Of a DNA stretch of 64,000 bases, positions 24,762-34,900 are shown in pieces; the first letter of the stretch is position 1; every line of letters begins with the position of its first letter. The position numbers were made by a program, and so were the translations under genes. The DNA comes from a virus. The stretch is taken from IMG/VR virus record IMGVR_UViG_3300025853_000040, positions 1 through 64,000 of that record. One strand, 5' to 3'. The notes below the pieces were generated by a model. It saw nothing but the letters and a program-made list of their open reading frames with translations. It was not told the origin of the DNA and searched no databases.

Positions 24762-26486
24762 TTAATCACCTATATTCCAATAAATTTGACCTGTTTTTCT
24801 GACTTCTTCTTGTCCCACAAAAGCTGATGGGTAATCACCTTGTTTAATCATAAATGAATCAACATTAAACAAAGATCCTTCATCTGCTCCTTCTACGGGG
24901 TTATGAAGCTGTTCTACCTTAACAGATCCGGTAATAGATGAGGGGTGCCCCGGATCACTAATAGCAGTATTCCTAACAAAAAATGGTCTCCACTCTAAGT
25001 TAGTCATAACAGCTGTTACAGATGCACTATTGCTTTCTGGGCCGAGAGTAAATGTTACTCTTGCACTAACTGATCCACTAGCGGCAATCATTCTTAAACC
25101 ACAAATATATTTGTTTTTATCAATAAAATTTTCTGGTGAATAATCTATGGTGTGTATTGCCCCTCCACCCTCATATCCTGTATTAACTCTAACGCCAGAG
25201 GTTCCAGTGTATATCTGTCTTTCATCTACATTAACTATTGCTGTTGGATCACCGTTTTGTTCTAAGATAGGAGTCCAACTATTTTGTGACTTTAATACTA
25301 AATTCTCCCAACCTTCTTCTAATAGAACACTTGAGTTTCTATTATCAATGGTTAACATACCGCCATTATCTGTTGTTCCTATTTTTAAATCTGGGAAGTT
25401 ATCCATTGCATTACTTCCATAAATAGAGTGTTGATCATCGGAAAAACTTGTTGGGCCTTCAAAACCTACAGGAGTAGCGTTGTGATTATACTCTGTGCTA
25501 TCTTCTATACTATCAACTATAGAAGCATAAAGATTTACAGCTGTAACATCTTCAAATCTCCACCAACCTACTAAAGTGTTAGCACTTGGAGATAAATCAT
25601 TTTGAGCTTGAACACTTAGTTTTTCTGGATATAACCCTATACTAGTTACAGAAGCAAGTTCAGCCATAACAGGATCACTTGCACTGAGACACCACAATCT
25701 CATCTCATCGACTTTACCATTAAATAGTATTAATCCCTTAGCATCTAATGGGGAACCCGTAGAAGGGTATGCAGGGTTGCTTAAAGCCCCTGCGGCATGA
25801 AGGTTGTCTAAAGTCTCTACTCTATCTAACACTCCATTTATATATACGGACATAGTGCTATTACCTTCACCGCTTCCATATGTATCACCCTCCCAATTAT
25901 ACTTTGTCATCAAATGAGTCCAAGTATTAACAGGTATACTAGAGTTTGATGTTAAACTATATGCTATATTTGTTCCACTAGTGAATTGAAAATCAACATA
26001 GTGAGCAGATGTTGAATCTCCCTCTGGGTCTATATATATTAATCTACTATGATATATTCCATCAAAACCTTCCGTTGTTGTTCCAAATATATCATCACCA
26101 TTTTCGTCTTGACCATATGGGCCACTTGTAGTATCTCTTTGTATTGTAGCTTCCCAATATTGGTTTGCGTATCCTGCAGTATATTCTATGTCTGATAATT
26201 TAACCCAAGATTCAAAAATTAAATTGTTAGCTATGGGGCCATTAACACCTATATTATCCAAACCAAACTCAGTGTTATTTCCTTCTGCTGTTGGGAGTTT
26301 CATATACTCACCAATGCCGTCAAGTTCTATTGATTTAGTAGATCCTGTTACAACTTCCAAGTGAAAACCAGTTACTCCATTGCTTGGTGTATCTGTAAGA
26401 TCTATTATAGTAACATCTTCAACAGCTCTTGATAAAATATATCTAAATTGCCCAGTAGCTACTGGATTTATAAACCTAAATGCCAT
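24762..26486 (-). CDS. LamG/concanavalin-like tail fibre or decoration protein
   Basis: 574 residues. Residues about 55-260 form a LamG-type jelly roll: YMKLPTAEGN, FESWVKLSDIEY, NTWTHLMTKYNWEGD, STMSVYINGVLDRVETL, GKVDEMRLWCLS. A second beta domain follows, possibly a carbohydrate-binding module (residues about 390-560, EGWENLVLKSQNSW... NVDSFMIKQGDYP). It is separated by 2 bases from the next LamG gene downstream. A sugar- or surface-binding role is inferred from fold and context. Confidence 0.65.
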   Translation of the reverse strand: MAFRFINPVATGQFRYILSRAVEDVTIIDLTDTPSNGVTGFHLEVVTGSTKSIELDGIGEYMKLPTAEGNNTEFGLDNIGVNGPIANNLIFESWVKLSDIEYTAGYANQYWEATIQRDTTSGPYGQDENGDDIFGTTTEGFDGIYHSRLIYIDPEGDSTSAHYVDFQFTSGTNIAYSLTSNSSIPVNTWTHLMTKYNWEGDTYGSGEGNSTMSVYINGVLDRVETLDNLHAAGALSNPAYPSTGSPLDAKGLILFNGKVDEMRLWCLSASDPVMAELASVTSIGLYPEKLSVQAQNDLSPSANTLVGWWRFEDVTAVNLYASIVDSIEDSTEYNHNATPVGFEGPTSFSDDQHSIYGSNAMDNFPDLKIGTTDNGGMLTIDNRNSSVLLEEGWENLVLKSQNSWTPILEQNGDPTAIVNVDERQIYTGTSGVRVNTGYEGGGAIHTIDYSPENFIDKNKYICGLRMIAASGSVSARVTFTLGPESNSASVTAVMTNLEWRPFFVRNTAISDPGHPSSITGSVKVEQLHNPVEGADEGSLFNVDSFMIKQGDYPSAFVGQEEVRKTGQIYWNIGD

Positions 26487-26497
26487 TTTATTTTCCT

Positions 26498-27409
26498 TTA
26501 TATATCAATTGCAATCTTAACAGTTAATGGTAAGTCTGTGGGTTTTTTAATTGGTTTTGTTAATTTAGCAACAGCCAATAACTCATTATTTTCATTATAT
26601 AAACCAACAGATGTTATCATAGGTGAAAAATTATAACCAGACGAAACTAAATCTTCCCAATATTTAAACCTATCAGTGCTTCCTGTTATAGAAGTTTTAG
26701 TATATAAATTATCATGTCCCGCCTCTATACTTTCGCCGTTTGCACATAAACTAGCTGTAGCAGCTGCTGTGTGATTTAGTGTATAATTAAGTTCATTTGA
26801 TTCACACTTACAATAAACATTTAAAGCTGTATGTTGAACTCTTGTATTAAAAACTAATGATGTTGTTGAGGTTGCAACCTCTCTATATTCTGCATTATCA
26901 ATAACAATCATACCATCATCGTATAACACCTTACCTATTGATAATCCGTTTGATAGTTTTAAAAAGTTACCATTACCATCATCATAATAAGTATCAGCTA
27001 TGCTATTACCAACAAAATTAGTGCCCGTGACAGTGGCAGTAACACTACCAGTCGCTAAGGCCATATCATAAAAGTTCTTCCTTATACTTATTATACCTAA
27101 TTGTGCATCAGCGGGTTGAGTCGCTGTTAAAGAATAATTACTTGTTCTCTCTGATAATATTTTTCTTACCGTATACCAATATGATGAGTTACTACCATCC
27201 CAACTAGCAGTCATCGCACAAACAGAATCATTAGGTGAACTAATTATTTGATGATCATTTATACCCTTAGTCAAAGGACACTCTATATCATCAATAGCTA
27301 TTTGTTTTGAGCTTTCAAATGTTACAAAAAAATAGTCTGATGGATTTATTCTAACATATCCACTTTCAATATCTTTGTTAGTTCTTATTGGTAGTAATGG
27401 ATCTGGCAT
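26498..27409 (-). CDS. virion fibre-type protein with shared C-terminal motif
   Basis: 303 residues, beta-rich. The C-terminus (MITSVGLYNENNELLAVAKL and PIKKPTDLPLTV) is the same module found at the ends of the 27419-29776 and 29783-30649 products. The middle has a SVTATVTGTNFVG-like Ser/Thr strand region. No LamG domain is evident. The shared C-terminal module probably fixes these proteins to a common tail or baseplate site, so this one may act as an adaptor or short fibre. Confidence 0.62.
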   Translation of the reverse strand: MPDPLLPIRTNKDIESGYVRINPSDYFFVTFESSKQIAIDDIECPLTKGINDHQIISSPNDSVCAMTASWDGSNSSYWYTVRKILSERTSNYSLTATQPADAQLGIISIRKNFYDMALATGSVTATVTGTNFVGNSIADTYYDDGNGNFLKLSNGLSIGKVLYDDGMIVIDNAEYREVATSTTSLVFNTRVQHTALNVYCKCESNELNYTLNHTAAATASLCANGESIEAGHDNLYTKTSITGSTDRFKYWEDLVSSGYNFSPMITSVGLYNENNELLAVAKLTKPIKKPTDLPLTVKIAIDI

Positions 27410-27418
27410 TTACACTCT

Positions 27419-29776
27419 CTAATAATCTAGCTTAACTTGAGTTTCTATTTGAATTTTATTATTTTTCTTAACAGTATTTGATAACTTACCTATAGCTAAT
27501 AACTCACCTTCATTATTGTATAAACCAACAGAAGTAATAAATGCTGTTGGATCATCAAATATATTTTCGTTTGTATCTGGGTTTTTCCCCGTTGGGTTTT
27601 CAGTGTAATTAAATTCAGAACCCTCCGCTACTGCCGAAAACAAAGTTCTACCACTTCTTATAACTGCGTCATATTTTAATCTTTCAACGTTGATAGAGTT
27701 ATTATCTATATTATCACTAGTTACAGAAAAACCAAAATCACCAGACACACCACTGGTTGGCCAAGTGAAATTCATACTTACAAACTCATCATCATTGTCT
27801 AAAACTATTTGATTTGTGTCATAAAATATAACACCAACTCTTTTTGCTTCATCAGAAATAGTTCTTCTTAATATTCTACCCTGATTTAAATTATTATTTA
27901 CGGGCTTTGATCCGGCCGCTGGTTGATCATAATATGTCAGTGTTCTTTGTAGTGAAGAAACAGACTCTTCACTAAAAACATTTCCACTTGAACCTAATAA
28001 TATGTTTTTAGAATTATATAATCTCATAGTAGAGTTACCAACCAACACACCACTACTTCCAGATAATTGACCAGTTGGGTCAGCAGCTAATGCAGGAGCA
28101 TTCGCAATAAGGCCGGGTGTTAAACCTCCTGCATGATCTGCAGCTGTTAGAGACCCTATAGCGTTGAATCTCCACCAACCCACTATATTACCAGCACTTG
28201 TTGATGTTCCAGTTAAACCAGAATCATAAAAGTTATTAAAAGTTCCTATAATACTTTTTTCTGGATTTGCCACAACATCAACTGTAGTATTTAATAATGT
28301 GTTTAAATTATCATTATATTTAGTTGTTCCATCTTTTAGTCTTATATTCCAAACTCTTAATTCTTGTATTTGCCCATCATAAGGCCCAGATATTTTTGGA
28401 TCATTACTAGGAGCTAAAACTCCTCTATCTCCATCAAACTCACCATCTGTTCTACTAAAGTTTGAAACACCAATATATATATTGTTACCACTTGGCCCAT
28501 CAAGAGAATCAGTAGATCTTAATCTTTCTTGCCTAATTGGTATTCTTTGTTCAAGCATATTTGGTTGTGGTGTTGGGCCGTTTGAACTATCAGAACCCTT
28601 AAGTCTTGGAAAAACCTGTTCTTTATTAAGAAGTTTGTATCCATCAACATAACCCAACACAACCCCAGATCCTAACTCAGCATCCCCCACATTATTTGAT
28701 ACTAATTCATATGGACTCCATGTAACTATTATATGGTGAAAATTACCATCAAAAAGATTTATACCAACATCGTTAGGAACAAATAATCCAGAAGCTTGAA
28801 CATTAGTGTCAGAAAAGTTTTCTGTAAAATTAGATTCTGTTTTATCCGCATATGTGTCTGAGTTATTAGGATATGTAGATGTGTTTCTTATATAAAACCT
28901 AAAAGCTTCGTTTATACCATTAGGGCCTTTAGTTAACTCTAACTTCATAAATTTATTTCTTGTTTTATCGTCTGCAGAATTAGCTATTCTTCTAAAAAAT
29001 AAAACAGAATCTTTTTGGTGAGGTCTTATTATTGCCTCTATTGTTATACCATCAACAATGTTATCAATACCTTCAGCGGCCATATAAGGTGTATCATTAA
29101 GAGAAACACCAAAGAAACTTTTATCACTTAACCCAACTTCACCACCATATGGGTTTTTCAAATCCAAAGCCCCAGTAAATCCGGTAGCGTGAGTATCATA
29201 ATATAAAGGCTCTGCAGAAGAACCATCAATATGGCCAGTAATACTTTGTGTTCCTAAGTTTAACTCCATTCTAAATGATGATGGTTTTATACCACTAAAA
29301 CCTATATCTTTTCTCAAGTTAATTAATTTAAAAACAGATATATCCACACTTGTTGAGCCACTTTGTATGTTTGTTATGGATGGATCATAATTATCATCTA
29401 GATCTGCTCTATACAAATAGTATGCTATATGATCAAATATTCTTTGATGTGATGTTGTTGTGTTATATCCAGCAGCGGTGCTATAATCCATATCACCTTC
29501 ACTCATATAAACACCATTAACCATATCGGCAGTTATTGATTGGCCAAGTATAGGTATTTCAGTAAAGTCAAATTTATATTTTATTTCATCTTCTTTATTA
29601 AAACCAAAATCTGGATTATCGTCGCCATTTAAAGAACCTATCTTACCCAAACTTCTTATACCTGTGAAAAAATGAGCATAAGAAGCCGAAGGACTAGTCT
29701 CTGATAATGAAACTGTCTCTATCTTCTCATTAACATAACTTTGGATAGTTTCGTCTTCAAAAGCTTTAAATGACAT
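27419..29776 (-). CDS. large LamG-containing tail fibre protein
   Basis: 785 residues. A central LamG/concanavalin-like domain spans about residues 225-540: GITIEAIIRPHQKDSVLF, DGNFHHIIVTWSPYELVSN, VLGYVDGYKLLNKEQ, NIYIGVSNFSR and QIQELRVWNIRLKDG. The C-terminus carries the shared motif FITSVGLYNNEGELLAIGKL plus TVKKNNKIQIETQV. Overall low in Cys and rich in Asn/Ser/Thr, as expected for a phage fibre. It is the largest of the paralogous set and may be the main adhesin. Confidence 0.7.
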   Translation of the reverse strand: MSFKAFEDETIQSYVNEKIETVSLSETSPSASYAHFFTGIRSLGKIGSLNGDDNPDFGFNKEDEIKYKFDFTEIPILGQSITADMVNGVYMSEGDMDYSTAAGYNTTTSHQRIFDHIAYYLYRADLDDNYDPSITNIQSGSTSVDISVFKLINLRKDIGFSGIKPSSFRMELNLGTQSITGHIDGSSAEPLYYDTHATGFTGALDLKNPYGGEVGLSDKSFFGVSLNDTPYMAAEGIDNIVDGITIEAIIRPHQKDSVLFFRRIANSADDKTRNKFMKLELTKGPNGINEAFRFYIRNTSTYPNNSDTYADKTESNFTENFSDTNVQASGLFVPNDVGINLFDGNFHHIIVTWSPYELVSNNVGDAELGSGVVLGYVDGYKLLNKEQVFPRLKGSDSSNGPTPQPNMLEQRIPIRQERLRSTDSLDGPSGNNIYIGVSNFSRTDGEFDGDRGVLAPSNDPKISGPYDGQIQELRVWNIRLKDGTTKYNDNLNTLLNTTVDVVANPEKSIIGTFNNFYDSGLTGTSTSAGNIVGWWRFNAIGSLTAADHAGGLTPGLIANAPALAADPTGQLSGSSGVLVGNSTMRLYNSKNILLGSSGNVFSEESVSSLQRTLTYYDQPAAGSKPVNNNLNQGRILRRTISDEAKRVGVIFYDTNQIVLDNDDEFVSMNFTWPTSGVSGDFGFSVTSDNIDNNSINVERLKYDAVIRSGRTLFSAVAEGSEFNYTENPTGKNPDTNENIFDDPTAFITSVGLYNNEGELLAIGKLSNTVKKNNKIQIETQVKLDY

Positions 29777-29782
29777 AATGTT

Positions 29783-30649
29783 TTAGTATTGTAATCTAAC
29801 AGAAAAAACTTTTTCTGTATCAAAAGTCTTTTTAACTGCTGGAGAAACCTTGGCTATTGCGAGCATTTCACCATCATCATTATAAAGACCAATTGTTGTT
29901 ATAAATGTTGTAGGATCTGCTGTTAATGAGCCAGTAATAGATCCAGTAGTTCTATCAGATAACGCTGTTATATTATTTGTGTAATTAAATTCTCTGTTTT
30001 TAGCTCTACAAAAAAAAGAAGTTCTTTTAATACTATTAACAGATTTAAAATTAACTTCATTAATAGCTATAGTTTCAGCTGTTGAACCTTCACCAAATAT
30101 AAAACCAGATGCAGGTGATGTTAAAAAGTTTGTTGATGTATTACCACCGTGGAAAACCAAAGTTCCTGTGTCGTAAAATACTGTTCCAACAACATTTGTT
30201 TCATCATTTTTCTGAACTAGAGTTCCCTTTCTACCAATACTATTATCAATTGTTGTATCTGGTATATCAACAAACTGTAAGTTACCAACAGCCCCAAAAG
30301 AAAATATAGCTGTAACACTACCACTTAATATACCATCATCAACTGTTGTTCTCCCTAATTGAATAGCTCTAAATATACCAGTTGTTGTTGTGTTGTCTTG
30401 TGCAAGTGGTATAGATGCATCTGATGCTGATGAAAAATAGTAATTAGTAAAGTGTCTAAAGGCAGAACTAAGAGGTGTAGTTGTTGTTGAACCTTGAGCA
30501 TTTACTAAAAAACCAGTAGAACTAGCTTCTGCAACAAAAGAGTATATATTTCTAGCCGAAGCTGCTGTAGCTGAATCTATAACAAAGTTAGTAGTATATT
30601 CAACATCACTAACTGATATATCATCTTCATTAAAATTTGTTAACGCCAT
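29783..30649 (-). CDS. virion fibre-type protein with shared C-terminal motif
   Basis: 288 residues, beta-rich, strongly Thr/Ser-biased. It ends with FITTIGLYNDDGEMLAIAKV and AVKKTFDTEKVFSV, the same module as the two genes downstream. A RIPGTLVQ-like strand region with KGTLVQKNDETNVVGTVFYD lies before it, also matching ILYDDG/ILRRT segments in its paralogues. It starts 13 bases after the tail-protein gene. Probably a short fibre or decoration subunit. Confidence 0.62.
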   Translation of the reverse strand: MALTNFNEDDISVSDVEYTTNFVIDSATAASARNIYSFVAEASSTGFLVNAQGSTTTTPLSSAFRHFTNYYFSSASDASIPLAQDNTTTTGIFRAIQLGRTTVDDGILSGSVTAIFSFGAVGNLQFVDIPDTTIDNSIGRKGTLVQKNDETNVVGTVFYDTGTLVFHGGNTSTNFLTSPASGFIFGEGSTAETIAINEVNFKSVNSIKRTSFFCRAKNREFNYTNNITALSDRTTGSITGSLTADPTTFITTIGLYNDDGEMLAIAKVSPAVKKTFDTEKVFSVRLQY

Positions 30650-30662
30650 ACCTTTTCTCTAA

Positions 30663-31232
30663 TTAAGTTGTTGTTGCTTCATTAACTGTTAAGCTAAACT
30701 CTTTTCTAGCTCCAGTGTTGATACCAATAATATCCATAATTGTAGTTCCTGTTCCACCGCTAGCATTTTCGCCAGTTCTAATAGTGAAAGTAGCTAAACC
30801 ACCAGCAGCTGGAATTGCTCTTGCAGCTGTCAAAACACCAATAGTAGAATCTCTAATAGTTGCTGTATATCCCTGTGGATCACTACCATTTTCAGTAACA
30901 ACTGAAACAGTTATATCACTTCCAAAATCAACTGTTGCTTGATTAGGATCTAAACTCAATGTAGCTACTTTTAGTGTTCCTCTTGGTAGAGTTACTAATC
31001 TATTTAACAATGCTACCTCATCATTTGATGTGGGTTCCAAAACAGGTAGATTAATAATATCTGCCTCTGGATTAACTGTGTTTGCAATGTTGAATAATTG
31101 GTAATTAATCTCATCATCACCAAAGGCAAACTTTGTTATTTGAAAGGAGCCATCATTTCTAGCTAACAATTCTCGGCCCCTCTTAGTAAGAATTGCGTCT
31201 ATAACTGCTGTTGATGAATCAAGAAATGCCAA
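30663..31232 (-). CDS. tail/fibre attachment protein with Ig-like C-terminus
   Basis: 189 residues. The N-terminus AFLDSSTAVIDAILTKRGRELLARNDGSF and KFAFGDDEINYQLFN is a signature seen in many T4-like phage structural proteins. Residues about 95-185 form an Ig/Big-like domain (TLSLDPNQATVDFGSDITVSV... ATIRDSTIGVL... EFSLTVNE). The start codon is TTG at 31232, 7-8 bases after AGGGGG. It heads the LamG-type gene run and may join the fibres to the baseplate. Confidence 0.7.
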   Translation of the reverse strand: MAFLDSSTAVIDAILTKRGRELLARNDGSFQITKFAFGDDEINYQLFNIANTVNPEADIINLPVLEPTSNDEVALLNRLVTLPRGTLKVATLSLDPNQATVDFGSDITVSVVTENGSDPQGYTATIRDSTIGVLTAARAIPAAGGLATFTIRTGENASGGTGTTIMDIIGINTGARKEFSLTVNEATTT

Positions 31233-31289
31233 TTTATTTCCCCCTATTATTATACATAAAACTATATTGTATTATAATTTAATAAAAAC

Positions 31290-31314
31290 AATGCTTATAA
31301 TAAATATAAGTATT
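31290..31314 (-). terminator. AT-rich hairpin terminator after the methyltransferase-like gene
   Basis: On the minus strand AATACTTATA pairs with TATAAGCATT (ten pairs, one of them G-T) around a five-base loop, followed by GTTTTTATT. The hairpin begins at the stop codon of the 31313-31960 gene. It contains few G/C pairs, so it is probably weak. No clear promoter is visible in 31233-31289. Confidence 0.4.
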
Positions 31315-31960
31315 ATTCACTATTTGTTTTCTTACTTCTGCTTCTTCTTCTTCTTTTTGGTTTTACTTTTTCTTCCTCTACAACCACTTCTTCCTCTACT
31401 TCTTCTACAGCCGCATACTCTGGAACTGCTTCTTCTATATTAACAACTGGTTCCTCTATCGCTGGTTCTGGTTGTGGTTCTGGTTGTGGTTCTGGTTGTA
31501 TAACCATACTTTCTTTTCTTTTTTGAGATATCAATGATTCTGTATTGATATGAATAATAGAGTCACCATCAACATATATAACATCACATATAATGTTTGA
31601 TTTTACTATTTCGTCTAAAACTCTTGGAGGATAAGAAAAACTATTATCTATAAAAACAATATCTGTGTTTATGGTTTTTATATATTCATTTATTGTTTTT
31701 CTATCTAGTAAAACAGGTTTAACCATAGAAAAATTGTTTTTATCTAATACTTTTCTTATATGAGCTGTCGTCTTATAATCACTTAATGAAACAGGAATTA
31801 TATTACTTAGTGGAAAAGTTTTTGATAATTCCAATGTTAAATAACCAGAATGACAACCCAACTCAGTAATAGAGTTTTTATTTAAAGAATTAATTTTTTC
31901 TGTAACTAATTGTAATGTTGCAAAACTAAATTGTCTAAAACTTGTTTCATACTTAAACAT
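31313..31960 (-). CDS. methyltransferase-like protein with long acidic/basic tail
   Basis: 215 residues. The first 130 residues look like a small Rossmann methyltransferase: SITELGCHSGYLTLELSK resembles the SAM-binding GxGxG loop (here GCHSG), followed by IIPVSLSDYKTTAHI, TDIVFIDNSFSY and IICDVIYVDGD. The rest is low-complexity: a QPEP repeat, a Glu/Val-rich acidic run, then KPKRRRRSRSKK, a strongly basic end. It lies inside the tail gene cluster. The enzyme may be degenerate, and the tail suggests binding to DNA or a polyanion. Confidence 0.5.
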   Translation of the reverse strand: MFKYETSFRQFSFATLQLVTEKINSLNKNSITELGCHSGYLTLELSKTFPLSNIIPVSLSDYKTTAHIRKVLDKNNFSMVKPVLLDRKTINEYIKTINTDIVFIDNSFSYPPRVLDEIVKSNIICDVIYVDGDSIIHINTESLISQKRKESMVIQPEPQPEPQPEPAIEEPVVNIEEAVPEYAAVEEVEEEVVVEEEKVKPKRRRRSRSKKTNSE

Positions 31961-31976
31961 TTATAAACCCCTTATT

Positions 31977-34900
31977 TTATGATGTAATTTTTTCTACACC
32001 TTGTTGTGTTATTTGTCTAATCAAATCAGTATCCTTAGTATCAACAGCGTTTATACCCACTCTAAATATATATGTTACATCATTAAATAGGTTTGTAACA
32101 TTAATAGGAACAATACCAATACTACCAGACGCCGAATCTTCTACCATTTGTAGTGTAACATCTCCAGCAACTGCACTGAGTGATCTTACAACACTAGCTA
32201 GTGTTAAGTTTAATTGTATTGTTGCACTCTCTAAGGAGACAACTATTGAGTTGTCTTTGTCTTTTACTATTCTACCCTCACCAGCATCTATATCACCAAC
32301 CTCTGCAATAAACAAGTTTGTTCCATCAGCTGATGTGGGAAAATCAAACCTTAAGGCTGGTAAATCCGTTTTGAATTCAACACCACCAGATAACATTTTA
32401 ACTCTACCACTTATGAACCCATTGCTAGCTGTGTTGTTTGCAGTAGGTGATATTAACATAGTATCCAAAGTTATTTCAACCTCTGTTTGGTCAACAGCTG
32501 CGGGAGTTATTCTTACGGGTAAGAATCTACCATATCTAGTTTGAGAAAAATTAGGTTCGTTTACAGTGCTATTAACACTAACATTTGGAACTTGAGTTAT
32601 AGCACTAAACTCTAAATCTATAGTTTCTTGTATGTTGTTATCATAATATTGATAACCTTGAAAATCTGCAGTAGTTGCAGCTGATGCTGATAAATTTACT
32701 TCATTAGCCGAACCCGAACCCGTTGTAGCCAAATCACCAGCTAAATAGTGATTATTTAAAACAAATTCAAGCTCATTTAACGATAACACCGTAGGAACAG
32801 CATTGTTAGTTTGCTTATCATTATCATATGATATAATATTTCCATCTGCTGTTAATTGATATTGTTCGTTCTCAGCCAAGACCTCAGCCAAAGAATTCCA
32901 TCTTCTACCAAACACTCTTTTTGTTTTATGTCTCTCTAATAAAGGTGATTCAATAAATAAACCTTTTGAAATAACATTTGTTTTTGCTGGTATAAATTGT
33001 TCTGAGAATGGAAATATACTTCCAAATGTATCATTGAAATTATTCATTGATTTAACAAATGCGTTATTGTTCATTAATCCAACGCTAGACCCACTAACAC
33101 CAGTTACCGTCAAAACAGATCCACCACTTTTAAGTAATGCATTGTTTAATGGATCTGGATCAAATGTTTCGTTTTTAGATAAATTCCATTGTTCTGAAAT
33201 TTCATTCCATTTATTATTTATGTCTGTTCCAAAATATGAGTTCTTTGTTAATACAGAAGGATCTCCTAAAAGATCAAACACATTAAAATCTTGTATACTA
33301 TTGTATATTTCTCTATTTACTGCGTTTGTTGGACTCATAGAGAAGCTAATATAACCAACATCTTCTTCTTCAATATTTTCTTCTGATGTTCTTATTTTAT
33401 CATTGTTAATAGAGAAACCTAATGGATAACTACTAACAATTCTTTTTCTATCGGAAAAGTGTCTATATTTTTTCTCTGTTGTTCCAAACCCCACAGGTTC
33501 AGCATGATAATTACTTTTTGCAGAGTTTACAATAAAATTATAATCACCACCAAGAATTATATCTTCTCTTAGTTTGAAGTGAGACTTCAAATTATTATAT
33601 GTGGCACTTTGATTGTTTATTTTTGTATTTTCAATTGATATTGATTGAAAGTTTCTCGTATGTTCTTTTATGTCTTCTTCTTCTAATGCTATATCCCATG
33701 TTCTTACTTCATGCATATAACCAATAAAGTTATTTGGAGAAGGAAATTTTGTAGAGCCACCAACAGTTCCACCTGTTGAGTCATAACTTTCAGTTCCAAC
33801 CGATACATCACTGTAAGAACCACTAACAACCTCTACAATATCATTACCACCAGTAGGACTAGCTGAGAGGGTGGTTAAATAAGCGTTTAAGGTATCACCA
33901 CTTCTTGATACAGTTATATTAGTAAAATTATCTAAGGCTTGTATATGGGATGAAATAGACCCCTCTGGGGTGGATACTGTTACAGTTGGTGTTGTTACTG
34001 AATTAAATGTTAAAACACCTACATCACTTAATGTTATATTATATAGTGGGTGTTCAACCAATGTGTGAGATTGTGCCGCTGTTGCAGATACAACAGTTTG
34101 TATGGTAAAGTCTTGCCCAGCCGCAAAATCAAAAGCCAAAGAACTAGTTTCTGTAGCTCCAACTGATGTTTGAACATAATTCGTTCCATCAGAATATAAA
34201 GCTATAAAATCTACTAACTCTTGTTCTGTTTTTTTAACTTTTGTTCTAAAAATTGAGTGTTCATTAATTTTTAAGAAATTGTTTTTAATTCCATATATTC
34301 TACAAATAGCTTCTAAACTTTCTCTTGCACCTTTTGATTTTAATAAGTGTGGGATATTGTTTAATATTCTATTCCATACCTTACTTGTTACCTCTTTACT
34401 AGTATATCCAGCAGATGAAGAATTAAATAGTTCTTGTTTTATATCAATATCTGCAGATGTTTCATATAAATTAATACCATAATCTTTAGCTAAAACAGGT
34501 ATGAATCTATCTGGAACTCTATCAACGCTATCGTATGAAATCTTTTTTAAGTTTGGTATGTTTTCTATATATAATTTATATTCATCAAAAGATTCAGACA
34601 ATGCTGTAAGAAAACTTTTTAAGAATTCTGTATCATCACCTAAAAACAAATATCTTGGTATAAGATTTTCCAACTTGAAGTTTTGAATAACATCAACCTC
34701 TGCAGAGGCTGGAACTTCTTCGGTTATACGAGTAGAATAATTAGCATAATTACCTTCACCACCAGTGACTCCAAAATATGATAAAGTTCCAGCATCTAAA
34801 TATTCTATTTCTTTATTAAAATCTTCGTATAATTCTATTCTTTCATATATTGCATTTATATTATCTAACTGATCACCAGTTACAGAATTATCAGAATCTC

